A stretch of 44,838 nucleotides of DNA from a virus. Positions 18,414 to 26,159 of this stretch are shown here, piece after piece. Numbering within the stretch: position 1 is the stretch's first letter; each line of letters starts with the position of its first letter. The notes under the pieces were generated by a model. The model worked only from the letters and a program-made list of their open reading frames with translations. It was not told the origin of the DNA and did no database searches. The translations under genes and the position numbers were made by a program. The stretch covers positions 1-44,838 of IMG/VR virus record IMGVR_UViG_3300030090_001253. One strand, 5' to 3'.

Positions 18414-18608
18414 ATGAAAACCTATATGAATGGACCCAGAAAAAACATGATGTATGGCGGTATGCCAAACAGAAAGCCTATGATGGGCACGGATATGAGA
18501 ATGGGAATGAAAAAGGGCGGTAAGTTTGGCATGTTAAGTGTCAACGCTGGCGTAGACAATAATCCGAAACCTACTCTTGCTGATAAGATTGTAGGGGCTA
18601 CAAAGTAG
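18414..18608 (+). CDS. Small Met/Gly/Lys-rich basic protein
   Basis: A 64-residue protein of extreme composition: residues 1-45 are rich in Met, Gly, Lys and Arg (MMYGGMPNRKPMMGTDMRMG), followed by a more ordinary tail (PKPTLADKIVGATK). Short Gly/Met-rich proteins of this kind are frequent beside head and tail genes of marine phages; function unknown. Good GGAGATAACT ribosome-binding site. It is the last gene of the rightward late unit and converges with the minus-strand operon 2 bases beyond its stop. Confidence 0.6.
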   Translation: MKTYMNGPRKNMMYGGMPNRKPMMGTDMRMGMKKGGKFGMLSVNAGVDNNPKPTLADKIVGATK

Positions 18609-18610
18609 TT

Positions 18611-18826
18611 CTACACATACCTAGACGACTTATCCATAATTTCTTTCGACATAGAACTTAGGTAACGAACAAGAGATGCGATAGAGTGTGCGCCGTCATA
18701 CTCAGGCAATCCTTTGTTTATTACTTTTTCTAGTTCTTCTGGGTTTATGCAATCGGACAGAAGTTCTACCTTCCCGTCTTGCAACAAGTTCGCTTCGAAC
18801 TTAAATAGAAATGCTTTTTTTGACAT
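18611..18826 (-). CDS. Hypothetical protein, end of replication operon
   Basis: A 71-residue acidic protein (MSKKAFLFKFEANLLQDGKV...). The first 20 residues look like two beta strands and the rest like helices (CINPEELEKVINKG, IASLVRYLSSMSKEIMDK). Its start lies inside the upstream nuclease-like gene (26-base overlap), as is typical for this operon. Function unknown. Confidence 0.6.
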   Translation of the reverse strand: MSKKAFLFKFEANLLQDGKVELLSDCINPEELEKVINKGLPEYDGAHSIASLVRYLSSMSKEIMDKSSRYV

Positions 18827-19289
18827 CAGATAACTCGCTTATTGGAAGGTTGTAGCAGTCAGCCTTGAACTCAAAGCTGTTTGCGGGATCTATATCGCCC
18901 CGCTTATATTTAGTTGCCTTCGCATAAAAATCTGATTTGGATATCTCACCTAATATCCACGCTTGTGACATGTTAATCAAGATGCGGACAAACACGTAGT
19001 TGTCGCACTCTTGTGTGGCCCCATGTGCAGCCACTGAACAGTCATAGTGTGGATGGGGACGTGTGTTGCAGCGTTTCGTTTTCACATCGATGCGCTCCCC
19101 GTCCCTAACTAAATCGTAGTCGTACGTGTTAGCCTCTGTGGCCCCCGTAAGATCTGCTACAATCACCTCACCAATCGCGCCCACAACATGACTCTTACTG
19201 CCTGTTATGCTGCCCTGTAGATTACCTACTTGGGCAGCTTTCTTTTTTGCGCGATTGATTATCTCAGGTGTTATAGCAACTTGTATCAC
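18801..19289 (-). CDS. Putative PD-(D/E)XK endonuclease-like protein
   Basis: A 162-residue protein. GAIGEVIVADLTGA places Glu41 in a helix as in restriction-like nucleases; acidic residues follow at 57-59, and RIDVKTK provides the Asp68-x-Lys70 core. After it come a His/Cys-rich stretch (RPHPHYDCSVAAHG) and a strand (NYVFVRILI). This order of E, D and D-x-K fits the PD-(D/E)XK fold, so a DNA nuclease is likely; the substrate is unknown. Overlaps the membrane-protein gene upstream by 4 bases (ATGA-type). Confidence 0.6.
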   Translation of the reverse strand: MIQVAITPEIINRAKKKAAQVGNLQGSITGSKSHVVGAIGEVIVADLTGATEANTYDYDLVRDGERIDVKTKRCNTRPHPHYDCSVAAHGATQECDNYVFVRILINMSQAWILGEISKSDFYAKATKYKRGDIDPANSFEFKADCYNLPISELSDVKKSISI

Positions 19290-19579
19290 TCGTGTTCTCC
19301 ATTACCACTCCTCCCTAACGGGCCGAAGTATTGTGGCCTTCGTCTTGCAGTTTCGAATGTACCCACAGTGACTGCGACACCAGCTATGAGTAACACATGG
19401 AGTATGGCACTCACACCAAAAACCACGATAGATCCTATCGACATAGAGAATATGATACACCACATCCACGCAAGTATCTGCATGATGAGATGTCGTGTGT
19501 TTAGGTCAGGTATGTTACTCAAGGGATTATACCTGTTGTCCATAACCGCGTTCCAAGCGTCGTACACAAGCCTTAACAT
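19286..19579 (-). CDS. Small two-helix membrane protein
   Basis: A protein of about 97 residues from the ATG at 19579 (a GTG at 19591 is an alternative that would overlap the reductase). A short amphipathic start (MLRLVYDAWNAVMDNRYNPL) precedes two transmembrane helices: MQILAWMWCIIFSMSIGSIV and FGVSAILHVLLIAGVAVTVG, then a basic tail. Similar small membrane proteins lie beside nucleotide-metabolism genes in marine phages; a holin-like role is possible but not shown. It follows the reductase stop by one base. Confidence 0.6.
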   Translation of the reverse strand: MLRLVYDAWNAVMDNRYNPLSNIPDLNTRHLIMQILAWMWCIIFSMSIGSIVVFGVSAILHVLLIAGVAVTVGTFETARRRPQYFGPLGRSGNGEHE

Positions 19580-19580
19580 A

Positions 19581-21509
19581 TCACGCCGCACTCAGGTCCA
19601 CGACTTCACACACACCCGCTGTACAAGCTAATTCACGCGATCCAGTGGTGTTGTCTTCTCGTTCGAAGTCAGTGAGCCGTGACCAGTCTAGATTTACGTA
19701 CGTCATACGATCCTTCCATTCGATGTAGTCATCAGGCTCTATGTCTTGATATGGTGCCTGTTGATACGTGTGATCGGAGAACGGCAAGAACGACACACCG
19801 GACGCTACATCGAAGTTCTCGTACACCCACGCACCTACTTCCATCCATTCATCCTCCTTGACGGTGACAGTGATGGACGGCTTGTGCTCACACCAGTGTA
19901 TGGCGTATGTCTTCCACAGTTCAAGCTGCTCTATAGCAGTTGTATCTGTACGCATGACAGCACCCTCTGGTGACTTCATAGGAAACGAGAACACCGTCAC
20001 TGACTCTGGCTTCATCACGTCACGTTCCGCTGGCACACCGGAGTCTACAAGAAACTGTGTGAGCGGATCTTTTGAGTCTCCACGCACAGTGCGTATGTAG
20101 TATTCGCTGTGTCTAGCGTGTATACCGCTTGCTGCGTCCACTAGCTGAGACACAGTGCCCGACGGCTTGACACAAGTAATGGCACTGCTTTGTGGGATTC
20201 CTAGAGTCTGGGCATACTGTCGATTCGTTTCTATCGCTGTGTCGCGCATTTTTTCTAGCCAGATTTTGGAGTCTACGTTCTTCGATAAAACGGAGTGATC
20301 CATAATACCAGTTAAAGACACGCCCAATAGTCTTTCTTCCTCTGTGTTGTCTTTCCATACTTTCCTCAAATACTTGAAGTCAGTGAGGGTGGACTGTATC
20401 GTTCCCAAGATGGTAGCTAGACGCACCTTACGCTCTAGGGTCTTGAGTGTATCGTGTTCACGCACCACCACTTCTGACAGGTTACAAAATTGGTATGGGC
20501 GCAAGATAATCTCACTGCAGGGGTTGGTGCCCCACATATGTCCTGCCTCACGTCGTCCGTTGCGAGAAACCTGTTTGTCTGCAGCCTCACGGTTGAAGAT
20601 ACCACGCTCTCCTGACTTGGAGTCGTACAGGGCAAGCCACTCACGCATAAACGTGCCCATTTCTGGCTTACACTTGTAAGCTACAGAATTGTTGGCTAGA
20701 GCACGTTGTCCTTCGTGCTCCCACCATTGCCCTGACTTAGCGTGTGCCATCTGATCATCATTCAGATTCGACAAGCTAATCAGCGCAGAGCGGCGCACTC
20801 CCCCTACGACTACAACCTCTCCCACCTTGCACATAAGATCGTGACACTCAATAGGATATAGTCTGCGCCCCTTTGCTTTCTTAAATGTTTCTATCGTAAA
20901 ATTAAACAAGTCTACTAGAGGCTGTGGTCCGGATGCACGGCCTCCCATAATCTTCAAACGTGCACCAGCAGGACGCACACCATCCACGTTGTATTGCGGA
21001 ACTTGCCCTGCGTAGAGTAGAGCAATCAACTCACGATACGCCTTTGCCCATCCCGGCTTGCTATCTGCTACGTTGATCACTGTGTTCGACTTACTAAAGT
21101 TGTCCGACACTATGGGTAGCTTCTCTACATTCTCACGCTCTACAGAAAACCCTACGCCTGTGCCACACATCAAGATATACATACACTCATCGAACGCACG
21201 AGGGCTGTCTACAGGAATGTAGCTGCAGTTGTAGCCACAGATATTGTCTCGTGCTAGAGCGGGACCAGCGGTCATCATAGCCCTCATAGACGGCATGATC
21301 TCAAGATTGAGGATAGCCTCACGCAAGTCTTCTACGTCACTGTCAGGAAGAACGTAGTCGAACTTGTCCTTCAAATGATCTGACATAAACCCTATGTAAC
21401 GATCTACGGTTTCATCGAAGTTCTCACGTCGTCCTTCATCTTCTATCCAACGGGCATAGCGTGACTTGTGTATAAACTCTTGGTAAGGAGTGGGTAACAA
21501 ATTATTCAT
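19581..21509 (-). CDS. nrdJ: Adenosylcobalamin-dependent (class II) ribonucleotide reductase
   Basis: A 642-residue monomeric-type class II reductase, which makes deoxynucleotides from ribonucleotides using a cobalamin-generated thiyl radical, with no separate small subunit and no oxygen requirement. NPCSEI gives Asn329, radical Cys331 and Glu333; the paired redox cysteines are Cys95 (in GYNCSY) and Cys342 (in PYQFCNLSE). The C-terminal CTAGVC (Cys629, Cys634) matches the CxxxxC shuttle of the Lactobacillus leichmannii enzyme. Shorter than that enzyme (739 residues). It lies in the replication operon and supplies dNTPs for phage DNA synthesis; the host must provide adenosylcobalamin. Confidence 0.93.
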   Translation of the reverse strand: MNNLLPTPYQEFIHKSRYARWIEDEGRRENFDETVDRYIGFMSDHLKDKFDYVLPDSDVEDLREAILNLEIMPSMRAMMTAGPALARDNICGYNCSYIPVDSPRAFDECMYILMCGTGVGFSVERENVEKLPIVSDNFSKSNTVINVADSKPGWAKAYRELIALLYAGQVPQYNVDGVRPAGARLKIMGGRASGPQPLVDLFNFTIETFKKAKGRRLYPIECHDLMCKVGEVVVVGGVRRSALISLSNLNDDQMAHAKSGQWWEHEGQRALANNSVAYKCKPEMGTFMREWLALYDSKSGERGIFNREAADKQVSRNGRREAGHMWGTNPCSEIILRPYQFCNLSEVVVREHDTLKTLERKVRLATILGTIQSTLTDFKYLRKVWKDNTEEERLLGVSLTGIMDHSVLSKNVDSKIWLEKMRDTAIETNRQYAQTLGIPQSSAITCVKPSGTVSQLVDAASGIHARHSEYYIRTVRGDSKDPLTQFLVDSGVPAERDVMKPESVTVFSFPMKSPEGAVMRTDTTAIEQLELWKTYAIHWCEHKPSITVTVKEDEWMEVGAWVYENFDVASGVSFLPFSDHTYQQAPYQDIEPDDYIEWKDRMTYVNLDWSRLTDFEREDNTTGSRELACTAGVCEVVDLSAA

Positions 21510-21768
21510 CTTCTTGTCCTTCTTTTGCTTTGATTAGTCTGTCGAGGTAGAACTGCGCTTTCTTGAGATCTTCGATTCCATTTTTGTATCGGTATCTCCA
21601 GAGGTATTTGATGATGTTTCCTTGCAGGTAATATTCGTAGCCATTGTCTGTCGCCGCCGCGATTGCATCAAGGCATTCGATACCTGCTTGATTGTAGTGT
21701 GACGGGTTATTGACGTTATCAACCAACTCTCCATTTATCCGCTGTTTCATATACTCTTCATGTCTCAT
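21502..21768 (-). CDS. DUF3310 family protein
   Basis: An 88-residue protein with the two hallmarks of DUF3310: an N-terminal NPSHY motif (residues 21-25) followed by GIECLDAI, and the segment YYLQGNIIKYLWRYRYKNG with EDLKKAQFYLDRLI (residues 46-79). The family is widespread in phages and sometimes labelled nucleotide kinase-like, though its activity is not established. Here it sits directly upstream of the ribonucleotide reductase (8-base overlap), which fits a nucleotide-metabolism link. Confidence 0.88.
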   Translation of the reverse strand: MRHEEYMKQRINGELVDNVNNPSHYNQAGIECLDAIAAATDNGYEYYLQGNIIKYLWRYRYKNGIEDLKKAQFYLDRLIKAKEGQEDE

Positions 21769-22097
21769 TGCTTTTTCCCGAAGTCTATCTTAATTACATT
21801 TGTGCCGTTTTCTCGACTGATGTCGGGACTATTTGTGGCCTCTGCTATAGATTCCCTCACGTGTTCGTGGGCTAATCTTGACATACCTGCAGCGGTAACT
21901 CTATCAAAATCTGATTCGATAAGTTCCATGATACCGTTGAGAACTATAGTGCCAGCTTCAAAGTATTGAGAGTCATCATCGTCCGTCGTATCGTAAGCTG
22001 TTATAGAAAATGATTCATCATCTAGTTTATTAAGTATGACGTACCACCTGTTGGGTAAGAGACTTGCTTTCTCTAGTTGTTTATCATCAATCTTCAT
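21765..22097 (-). CDS. Hypothetical acidic protein
   Basis: A 110-residue acidic protein beginning MKIDDKQLEKASLLPNRWYV. The first half looks like beta strands (WYVILNKL, SFSITAYDTTDDDDSQYFEA), the second like helices. No family recognised. It overlaps the DUF3310 gene by 4 bases (ATGA) and the resolvase upstream by 11 bases, so it belongs to the replication operon. Confidence 0.6.
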   Translation of the reverse strand: MKIDDKQLEKASLLPNRWYVILNKLDDESFSITAYDTTDDDDSQYFEAGTIVLNGIMELIESDFDRVTAAGMSRLAHEHVRESIAEATNSPDISRENGTNVIKIDFGKKQ

Positions 22098-22569
22098 CTT
22101 TTAACCACTCCTCCGGAACTGCGCCTTCAGCCCATTCGAATCCGTGTTTATCTGCCCACATACCATACGTAGTTTTACTGCCTCTGTATATTTTATTTTT
22201 AGAATTAAGAAATACTATACGTATATCGTGATCAGGATATTGCTCCTTTACAAGCTGCATCTTCACTCTGTCACCCTTGTCAAAGTAACCTTTTGCTTCG
22301 ATAAATATTTTTTGATTAGGCAAATAAAAGTCTGGGGTGTACGTTCTTGGCTTGGGTACATAAGTTAATCTTGTTGACTCGTACTCGTAAGGCACAGACT
22401 TTCTAGCCAACGACTTAGCCATGTTCAGTTCAAAGTTAGACCTAAATTGTGACCTCTTCACAGTCGCATTCCTATCGACCCCATTCTTTTTAGCACGTAC
22501 CCTGCGACCTTTGGGGATTGTTTTTCTAGGATAGAAAGTTCGTTTGTCAAGTGGATCAATGGGACGCAT
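22087..22569 (-). CDS. T7 endonuclease I-type Holliday junction resolvase
   Basis: A 160-residue nuclease resembling phage T7 gp3, which cuts four-way and branched DNA to debranch replicating concatemers. The catalytic set is conserved: Glu47 (SNFELNMAKSL), Asp80 (YTPDFYLP), Glu91 and Lys93 (FIEAKGYF), equivalent to T7 Glu20, Asp55, Glu65 and Lys67. The family pattern of VKEQYPDHDIRIVF, GSKTTYGMWADKHGF and a terminal EEWLK is also present. A basic extension (residues 1-35, KGRRVRAKKNG) precedes the domain. The start at 22569 has a strong AGGAG 7 bases upstream, giving a 112-base overlap with the preceding gene. Confidence 0.9.
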   Translation of the reverse strand: MRPIDPLDKRTFYPRKTIPKGRRVRAKKNGVDRNATVKRSQFRSNFELNMAKSLARKSVPYEYESTRLTYVPKPRTYTPDFYLPNQKIFIEAKGYFDKGDRVKMQLVKEQYPDHDIRIVFLNSKNKIYRGSKTTYGMWADKHGFEWAEGAVPEEWLKDED

Positions 22570-22838
22570 ACGTTGGCTCCTGATTGTGACACTCTAGATA
22601 TCTTAGATAGTTCCGATTCTAGATGCAATATATCTCGCTTCTCTGTGTGAAAGGACAGGGTTCCTGTATTGCTGTGGTTTTCACGCAAGCACATAGGTAA
22701 GCCTCGTTGACTTTGTCTGATGTATACTAACTTTCTGTCCCCGCCTTCGCCTCTAGATGACTCTATATAGACGTGATATAGGTCAGGGTTCATGTCCATT
22801 AGATCTACTTCGTAGTCTCTAACGAATAGGTATGGCAT
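22458..22838 (-). CDS. Hypothetical protein overlapping the resolvase
   Basis: A 126-residue protein beginning MPYLFVRDYEVDLMDMNPDL. Residues 1-55 look like alternating strands, residues 70-120 like strands and helices. It starts one base after the nuclease stop. Its last 37 codons overlap the resolvase in another frame, so one or both ends may be under weak constraint. No family recognised. Confidence 0.55.
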   Translation of the reverse strand: MPYLFVRDYEVDLMDMNPDLYHVYIESSRGEGGDRKLVYIRQSQRGLPMCLRENHSNTGTLSFHTEKRDILHLESELSKISRVSQSGANVCVPLIHLTNELSILEKQSPKVAGYVLKRMGSIGMRL

Positions 22839-22839
22839 A

Positions 22840-23727
22840 TCATAGTTCCCTCTTCTTGAGCCGTGTGTACCAAACTAGTGGGGGGAACTTAGCTTTCGAT
22901 GTAACCTTACCGTGTATCTCAGCTTTAGGCCAGCAGTGAAACTTGTGCCCACAGAATCCACACGGCTTAGGCATAAGTTTATTACCCGTGCGAACTATGC
23001 CACCATCCTTATACGTTTCGAACTCTTCTGGAAAAGGCTTGAAAGGCTTCGACTTTGGGTTTGTCAAAAACTTGACACGTTCTTCAGCGTCTGCCATGTA
23101 TTTGACACGGTCTTCATCTTGCCACTCTGGGGCATCGACCACAGCAATCTGCCCACCAGATTTGTTTATGACGATCCAACCCCCAAACGGCATGTTCATA
23201 GCAGTGGCGTACAAGTACCCCTGCATTACGTAGCCAAACGGATCATCCTCTTTTATAGAGTCGTAGCCACCGAATCCGAACTTGTGCTTGAAAGCCCAGT
23301 CACTAGCGGACTTGATGTCCCACACTTTCTCGACACCGAACTCATCCCGTATGATAACGTCGAGAGTGCCCCGTATCTTGTGACCAGCTATTTCCAGTTC
23401 TACTTCTTTTTGGAAGTCAACGATATCTATACCAGCTTCGCGCATGATACACATCAGCATAGCTTCTGATAGATCACCGAACCAAAAACGAAGTGGAGCG
23501 TTGTAGGGTAGTTCTTCTTTGTGTCCATCCCTTTCTAGGATTTGTTGACACAAGTGTCTACCTAAACCAGACATACGTATTCGATATGTTCTGTCGTCCT
23601 TAGATATTTGTTTGGCTGCGGACTCTTTGCAGTCTTTTGTGAACTGCGCCAAACTAGACAGGGAGACATTTACGTCCCCCTGCCCAACTTTATTTAGATA
23701 GTCTTGGAGTTTAACCAGAAGCAGCAT
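22840..23727 (-). CDS. RecB/Cas4-type PD-(D/E)XK exonuclease with probable iron-sulfur cysteines
   Basis: A 295-residue nuclease (start ATG 23727; a TTG at 23745 is less likely). Motifs in order: Glu88 in FGDLSEAML, Asp123 in RGTLDVI, and Asp137-Ile-Lys139 in VWDIKSAS, the RecB-family core, then YVMQGYLYA, the QxxxY-type motif. Four cysteines follow the Cas4/AddB iron-staple layout: one upstream (Cys60, in RHLCQQIL) and C-x2-C-x5-C near the C-terminus (Cys256, 259, 265). It probably degrades or resects DNA ends during replication, recombination or host genome breakdown. It overlaps the upstream gene by 17 bases. Confidence 0.82.
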   Translation of the reverse strand: MLLLVKLQDYLNKVGQGDVNVSLSSLAQFTKDCKESAAKQISKDDRTYRIRMSGLGRHLCQQILERDGHKEELPYNAPLRFWFGDLSEAMLMCIMREAGIDIVDFQKEVELEIAGHKIRGTLDVIIRDEFGVEKVWDIKSASDWAFKHKFGFGGYDSIKEDDPFGYVMQGYLYATAMNMPFGGWIVINKSGGQIAVVDAPEWQDEDRVKYMADAEERVKFLTNPKSKPFKPFPEEFETYKDGGIVRTGNKLMPKPCGFCGHKFHCWPKAEIHGKVTSKAKFPPLVWYTRLKKREL

Positions 23728-24586
23728 TACTGAACTCAGCGGCAAGATCTATGTCGTCACCGCTAGAGATCAGCTTTACAGCCTCACGATGTTCACCCAT
23801 AACCGTATCGTTGTGGGCTTTGATTGTATCAGCGAAGTTAGCCATCAAATCCTTGTCGTGATCAGTCAAGGTCTTAACGACACCAGCAGAGGAAGGAACA
23901 GGAGTCCAATAAGTTACACTACCCTTCTTCTGTTTGCTTGTAGTCAACTTCATCTCAGTCAGGACCATCAGCTTATTCTGTTTCGCAAGCGACGAAACGA
24001 AATCAGCAATAGGCTTGAAGCCTGACCGTTTGAAGTACGCCACAACTGGCTCATTCACCACATCTACAGGCGTACCGTCTGCTTCACGAAAAGCACCACT
24101 GATATGCCCGTACATCACCTGATTACAGACAACTGCACGACTCGACAAGTATCGCGGATCATCTTTGTCTAGGGCGTTCTCTTCATCCCTCGACAAACGA
24201 CCACACTTATCACCGCCCTCAGTGTCTGGAAAAGCACCTCCGAAGGAAGTCTTTTGGATAGACTTACACGAGAAGCCACCCTTACCTTCATTCAACTCTG
24301 CATCCCACATACTATACTCAAAGGTACGTATCAGAGTTCGCAAGACAACTTCCGATGCGTAGACGAACCTGCCATCTAGATACATCTTCCAATCCCCTCG
24401 TTTGAGGTTCATGCCATCTTCTGTTTCTTGATCGTAGTTTATACTGAGTCGCGGCAGCCCAACCTTTTCGGATGACGTGGTCCCTTGACCAGTAACTTTC
24501 ATAATCTCAGTTATGTCCTCTGAGGTCATAGCTGACACTATGCTGTCGAGATCCTTTTCAACTTCCAACACTTCTGTCCCTAACAT
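23711..24586 (-). CDS. Putative single-stranded DNA-binding protein
   Basis: A 291-residue protein. ATG 24586 has AGGAG at ideal distance, whereas ATG 24592 lies too close to it. No catalytic motif is seen. The central region (residues 45-210) looks beta-rich with aromatic and basic residues (RGDWKMYLDGRFVY, VVCNQVMYGHIS, VVAYFKRSGFKPI); the C-terminal end is acidic then small (GDDIDLAAEFSNAASG). Position between polymerase and exonuclease is where related phages encode a DNA-binding protein of the gp2.5 type. The assignment rests mainly on context and is tentative. Confidence 0.45.
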   Translation of the reverse strand: MLGTEVLEVEKDLDSIVSAMTSEDITEIMKVTGQGTTSSEKVGLPRLSINYDQETEDGMNLKRGDWKMYLDGRFVYASEVVLRTLIRTFEYSMWDAELNEGKGGFSCKSIQKTSFGGAFPDTEGGDKCGRLSRDEENALDKDDPRYLSSRAVVCNQVMYGHISGAFREADGTPVDVVNEPVVAYFKRSGFKPIADFVSSLAKQNKLMVLTEMKLTTSKQKKGSVTYWTPVPSSAGVVKTLTDHDKDLMANFADTIKAHNDTVMGEHREAVKLISSGDDIDLAAEFSNAASG

Positions 24587-24620
24587 ATCCATCTCCTGTT
24601 TCTAGGGTTGTAGAATGATA

Positions 24621-26159
24621 TTACAAATCGACTTCTTGTAAGTCAAGCCAATTATCGCCCATTTTTATTTCGATGCCGACAGGCATATCATAAGTCACGT
24701 TGTAACGACGATTCGTTTCGTACGGCAAACACAGCATGGCCTCCTTCATCAGCTTGATACAGATGTCTATTTCGCTTGGGTGTGCATCGATAACAATCGA
24801 ATCGTGCACGGTGTTACATATCACAGACTGTAAGTTATTTTCTGCGAAGAATCCGTCGAGTTCGACTAGAGCGATAGGTAACAGATCCGCTGTAGCGAAC
24901 CCCTGTACGGGATAGTTACAGATGTTAGTGCGATATGTAGCCGTTCCGTACTGTGTCCACCGCGCATCAGGGAAAGCATACTGCCTCCCACTTGGAAGGG
25001 TGATTACGCGCTTTTCTACGGCCTCTCGCTGGAGGTAATCGTGCCAGTTGGTTACCCCCTCATACTTATCCTTGAAGGCTCTGTAGTAGCGTTGTTGGTC
25101 CTCTGTGCCCGTAGTGCCACCATAAAGTGGTTTGAAGGTATGTGCCTTCGCTTCTTGACGAGAACAGCCTATCACGCTAGCAGTGTAGCTGTGCACATCT
25201 GTGCCCTGTCCTACATCGATATACACCTGACTGTCTCTCGCAAGAAACCCTGCTACCCTGAACTCCAGTTGCGAGTAATCGCCTTCGATAATCTTGCCGC
25301 CTTGAAAGCGACTCTCGACAACCTTCCTGATCTCAAATGTGTTACCTCGTGGCATATTTTGAAAGTTAGGATTGCGGCTCGAAAGGCGACCCGTCGCCGT
25401 AACACACTGCATAAATTCAGGATGTATGAATCCCTTGTCGTCCACATTGTTTTTCATACCCTCTACAAAAGTTCCTAAGTACATCCGGAGTGCGTTGTAT
25501 CTGACGTACGCATCTGCGAACTCACGAGCGGGACCGCTGAGTGTGTCTCGTATCTCAGCTAGAGTCTCCTTGTCCGTCTTGAATCCTGCCGATGCAACGT
25601 CACGCACGTTACGTGGTATTATCTTAAACCCAGCAACCTGTCCCGTTGAGTGATAGATCACACCCTTGCCACTGCATTGTTTACACACACGCAAAACTTT
25701 GCTTGGTGTGCCGTTTTTACGTACGGGACGCACACGACCAAAGCCTAGACAAGTCGGACACCGTTGTCCCTCTGTCTTGAAGATGATATCTGTTTTGCTA
25801 CTTACGTGTGCCTTGAAGTCCTTCTTGGTCATGCGAGTGCGCTGCTTGGGTTTCATCGTAGCCCCACGCTGCTCCATGCCCAAGTTAAAAACAGCAGACC
25901 ACGTGTTCTTGTCTTTGACCTTGCGGGAATATAAGAGCATGGACCTGTCGTCAGGACTGGTTAGACTGACAGGTGTGTCACCCATAGCCTCACGAGCCAT
26001 GTCGTTGAGGCGCAACTCTAGCGCATCTAACTCATCCTGATACTGTCGTTCTATCTCTGCGAGTGTCTCTAAATTTACACGCAGTCCGTTGCGTTCAATA
26101 CGCGACAGTGTGTTAGCCATCTCAAACGATAGGCGTAGTGTTGGTACCAAATTGCTCAC
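24621..26159 (-). CDS. Family A DNA polymerase with embedded DnaJ-type zinc module
   Basis: A 512-residue replicative polymerase domain. Motif A is DYSQLEFR (residues 294-301); motif B is R334-x3-K338-x3-F342-x3-Y346-G; motif C is VHDSIVID (His452, Asp453). The residue equivalent to E. coli Pol I Phe762 is Phe342. Residues 134-165 hold two CxxCxGxG-type units (CPTCLGFG at 134-141 and CKQCSGKG at 159-166), the DnaJ central-domain insertion known from SAR116 phage HMO-2011. The proofreading exonuclease is encoded by the separate upstream gene. The start is GTG 26159 with AAGGA 7 bases upstream, inside the exonuclease 3' end (38-base overlap). Confidence 0.93.
   Translation of the reverse strand: MSNLVPTLRLSFEMANTLSRIERNGLRVNLETLAEIERQYQDELDALELRLNDMAREAMGDTPVSLTSPDDRSMLLYSRKVKDKNTWSAVFNLGMEQRGATMKPKQRTRMTKKDFKAHVSSKTDIIFKTEGQRCPTCLGFGRVRPVRKNGTPSKVLRVCKQCSGKGVIYHSTGQVAGFKIIPRNVRDVASAGFKTDKETLAEIRDTLSGPAREFADAYVRYNALRMYLGTFVEGMKNNVDDKGFIHPEFMQCVTATGRLSSRNPNFQNMPRGNTFEIRKVVESRFQGGKIIEGDYSQLEFRVAGFLARDSQVYIDVGQGTDVHSYTASVIGCSRQEAKAHTFKPLYGGTTGTEDQQRYYRAFKDKYEGVTNWHDYLQREAVEKRVITLPSGRQYAFPDARWTQYGTATYRTNICNYPVQGFATADLLPIALVELDGFFAENNLQSVICNTVHDSIVIDAHPSEIDICIKLMKEAMLCLPYETNRRYNVTYDMPVGIEIKMGDNWLDLQEVDL

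Noticed and set aside
18585-18615. Bidirectional terminator at the convergent junction
   Set aside because: Only a 4-5 bp stem (GTAG/CTAC) and no T-run on either strand, so no terminator can be claimed there.
19230-19631. Plus-strand 133-codon frame opposite the membrane protein gene
   Set aside because: Antisense to two overlapping operon genes; no ribosome-binding site or domain.
22912-23469. Plus-strand 185-codon open frame opposite the nuclease gene
   Set aside because: Lies fully antisense to a well-supported nuclease with conserved motifs; the product is His/Phe/Tyr-rich shadow sequence.
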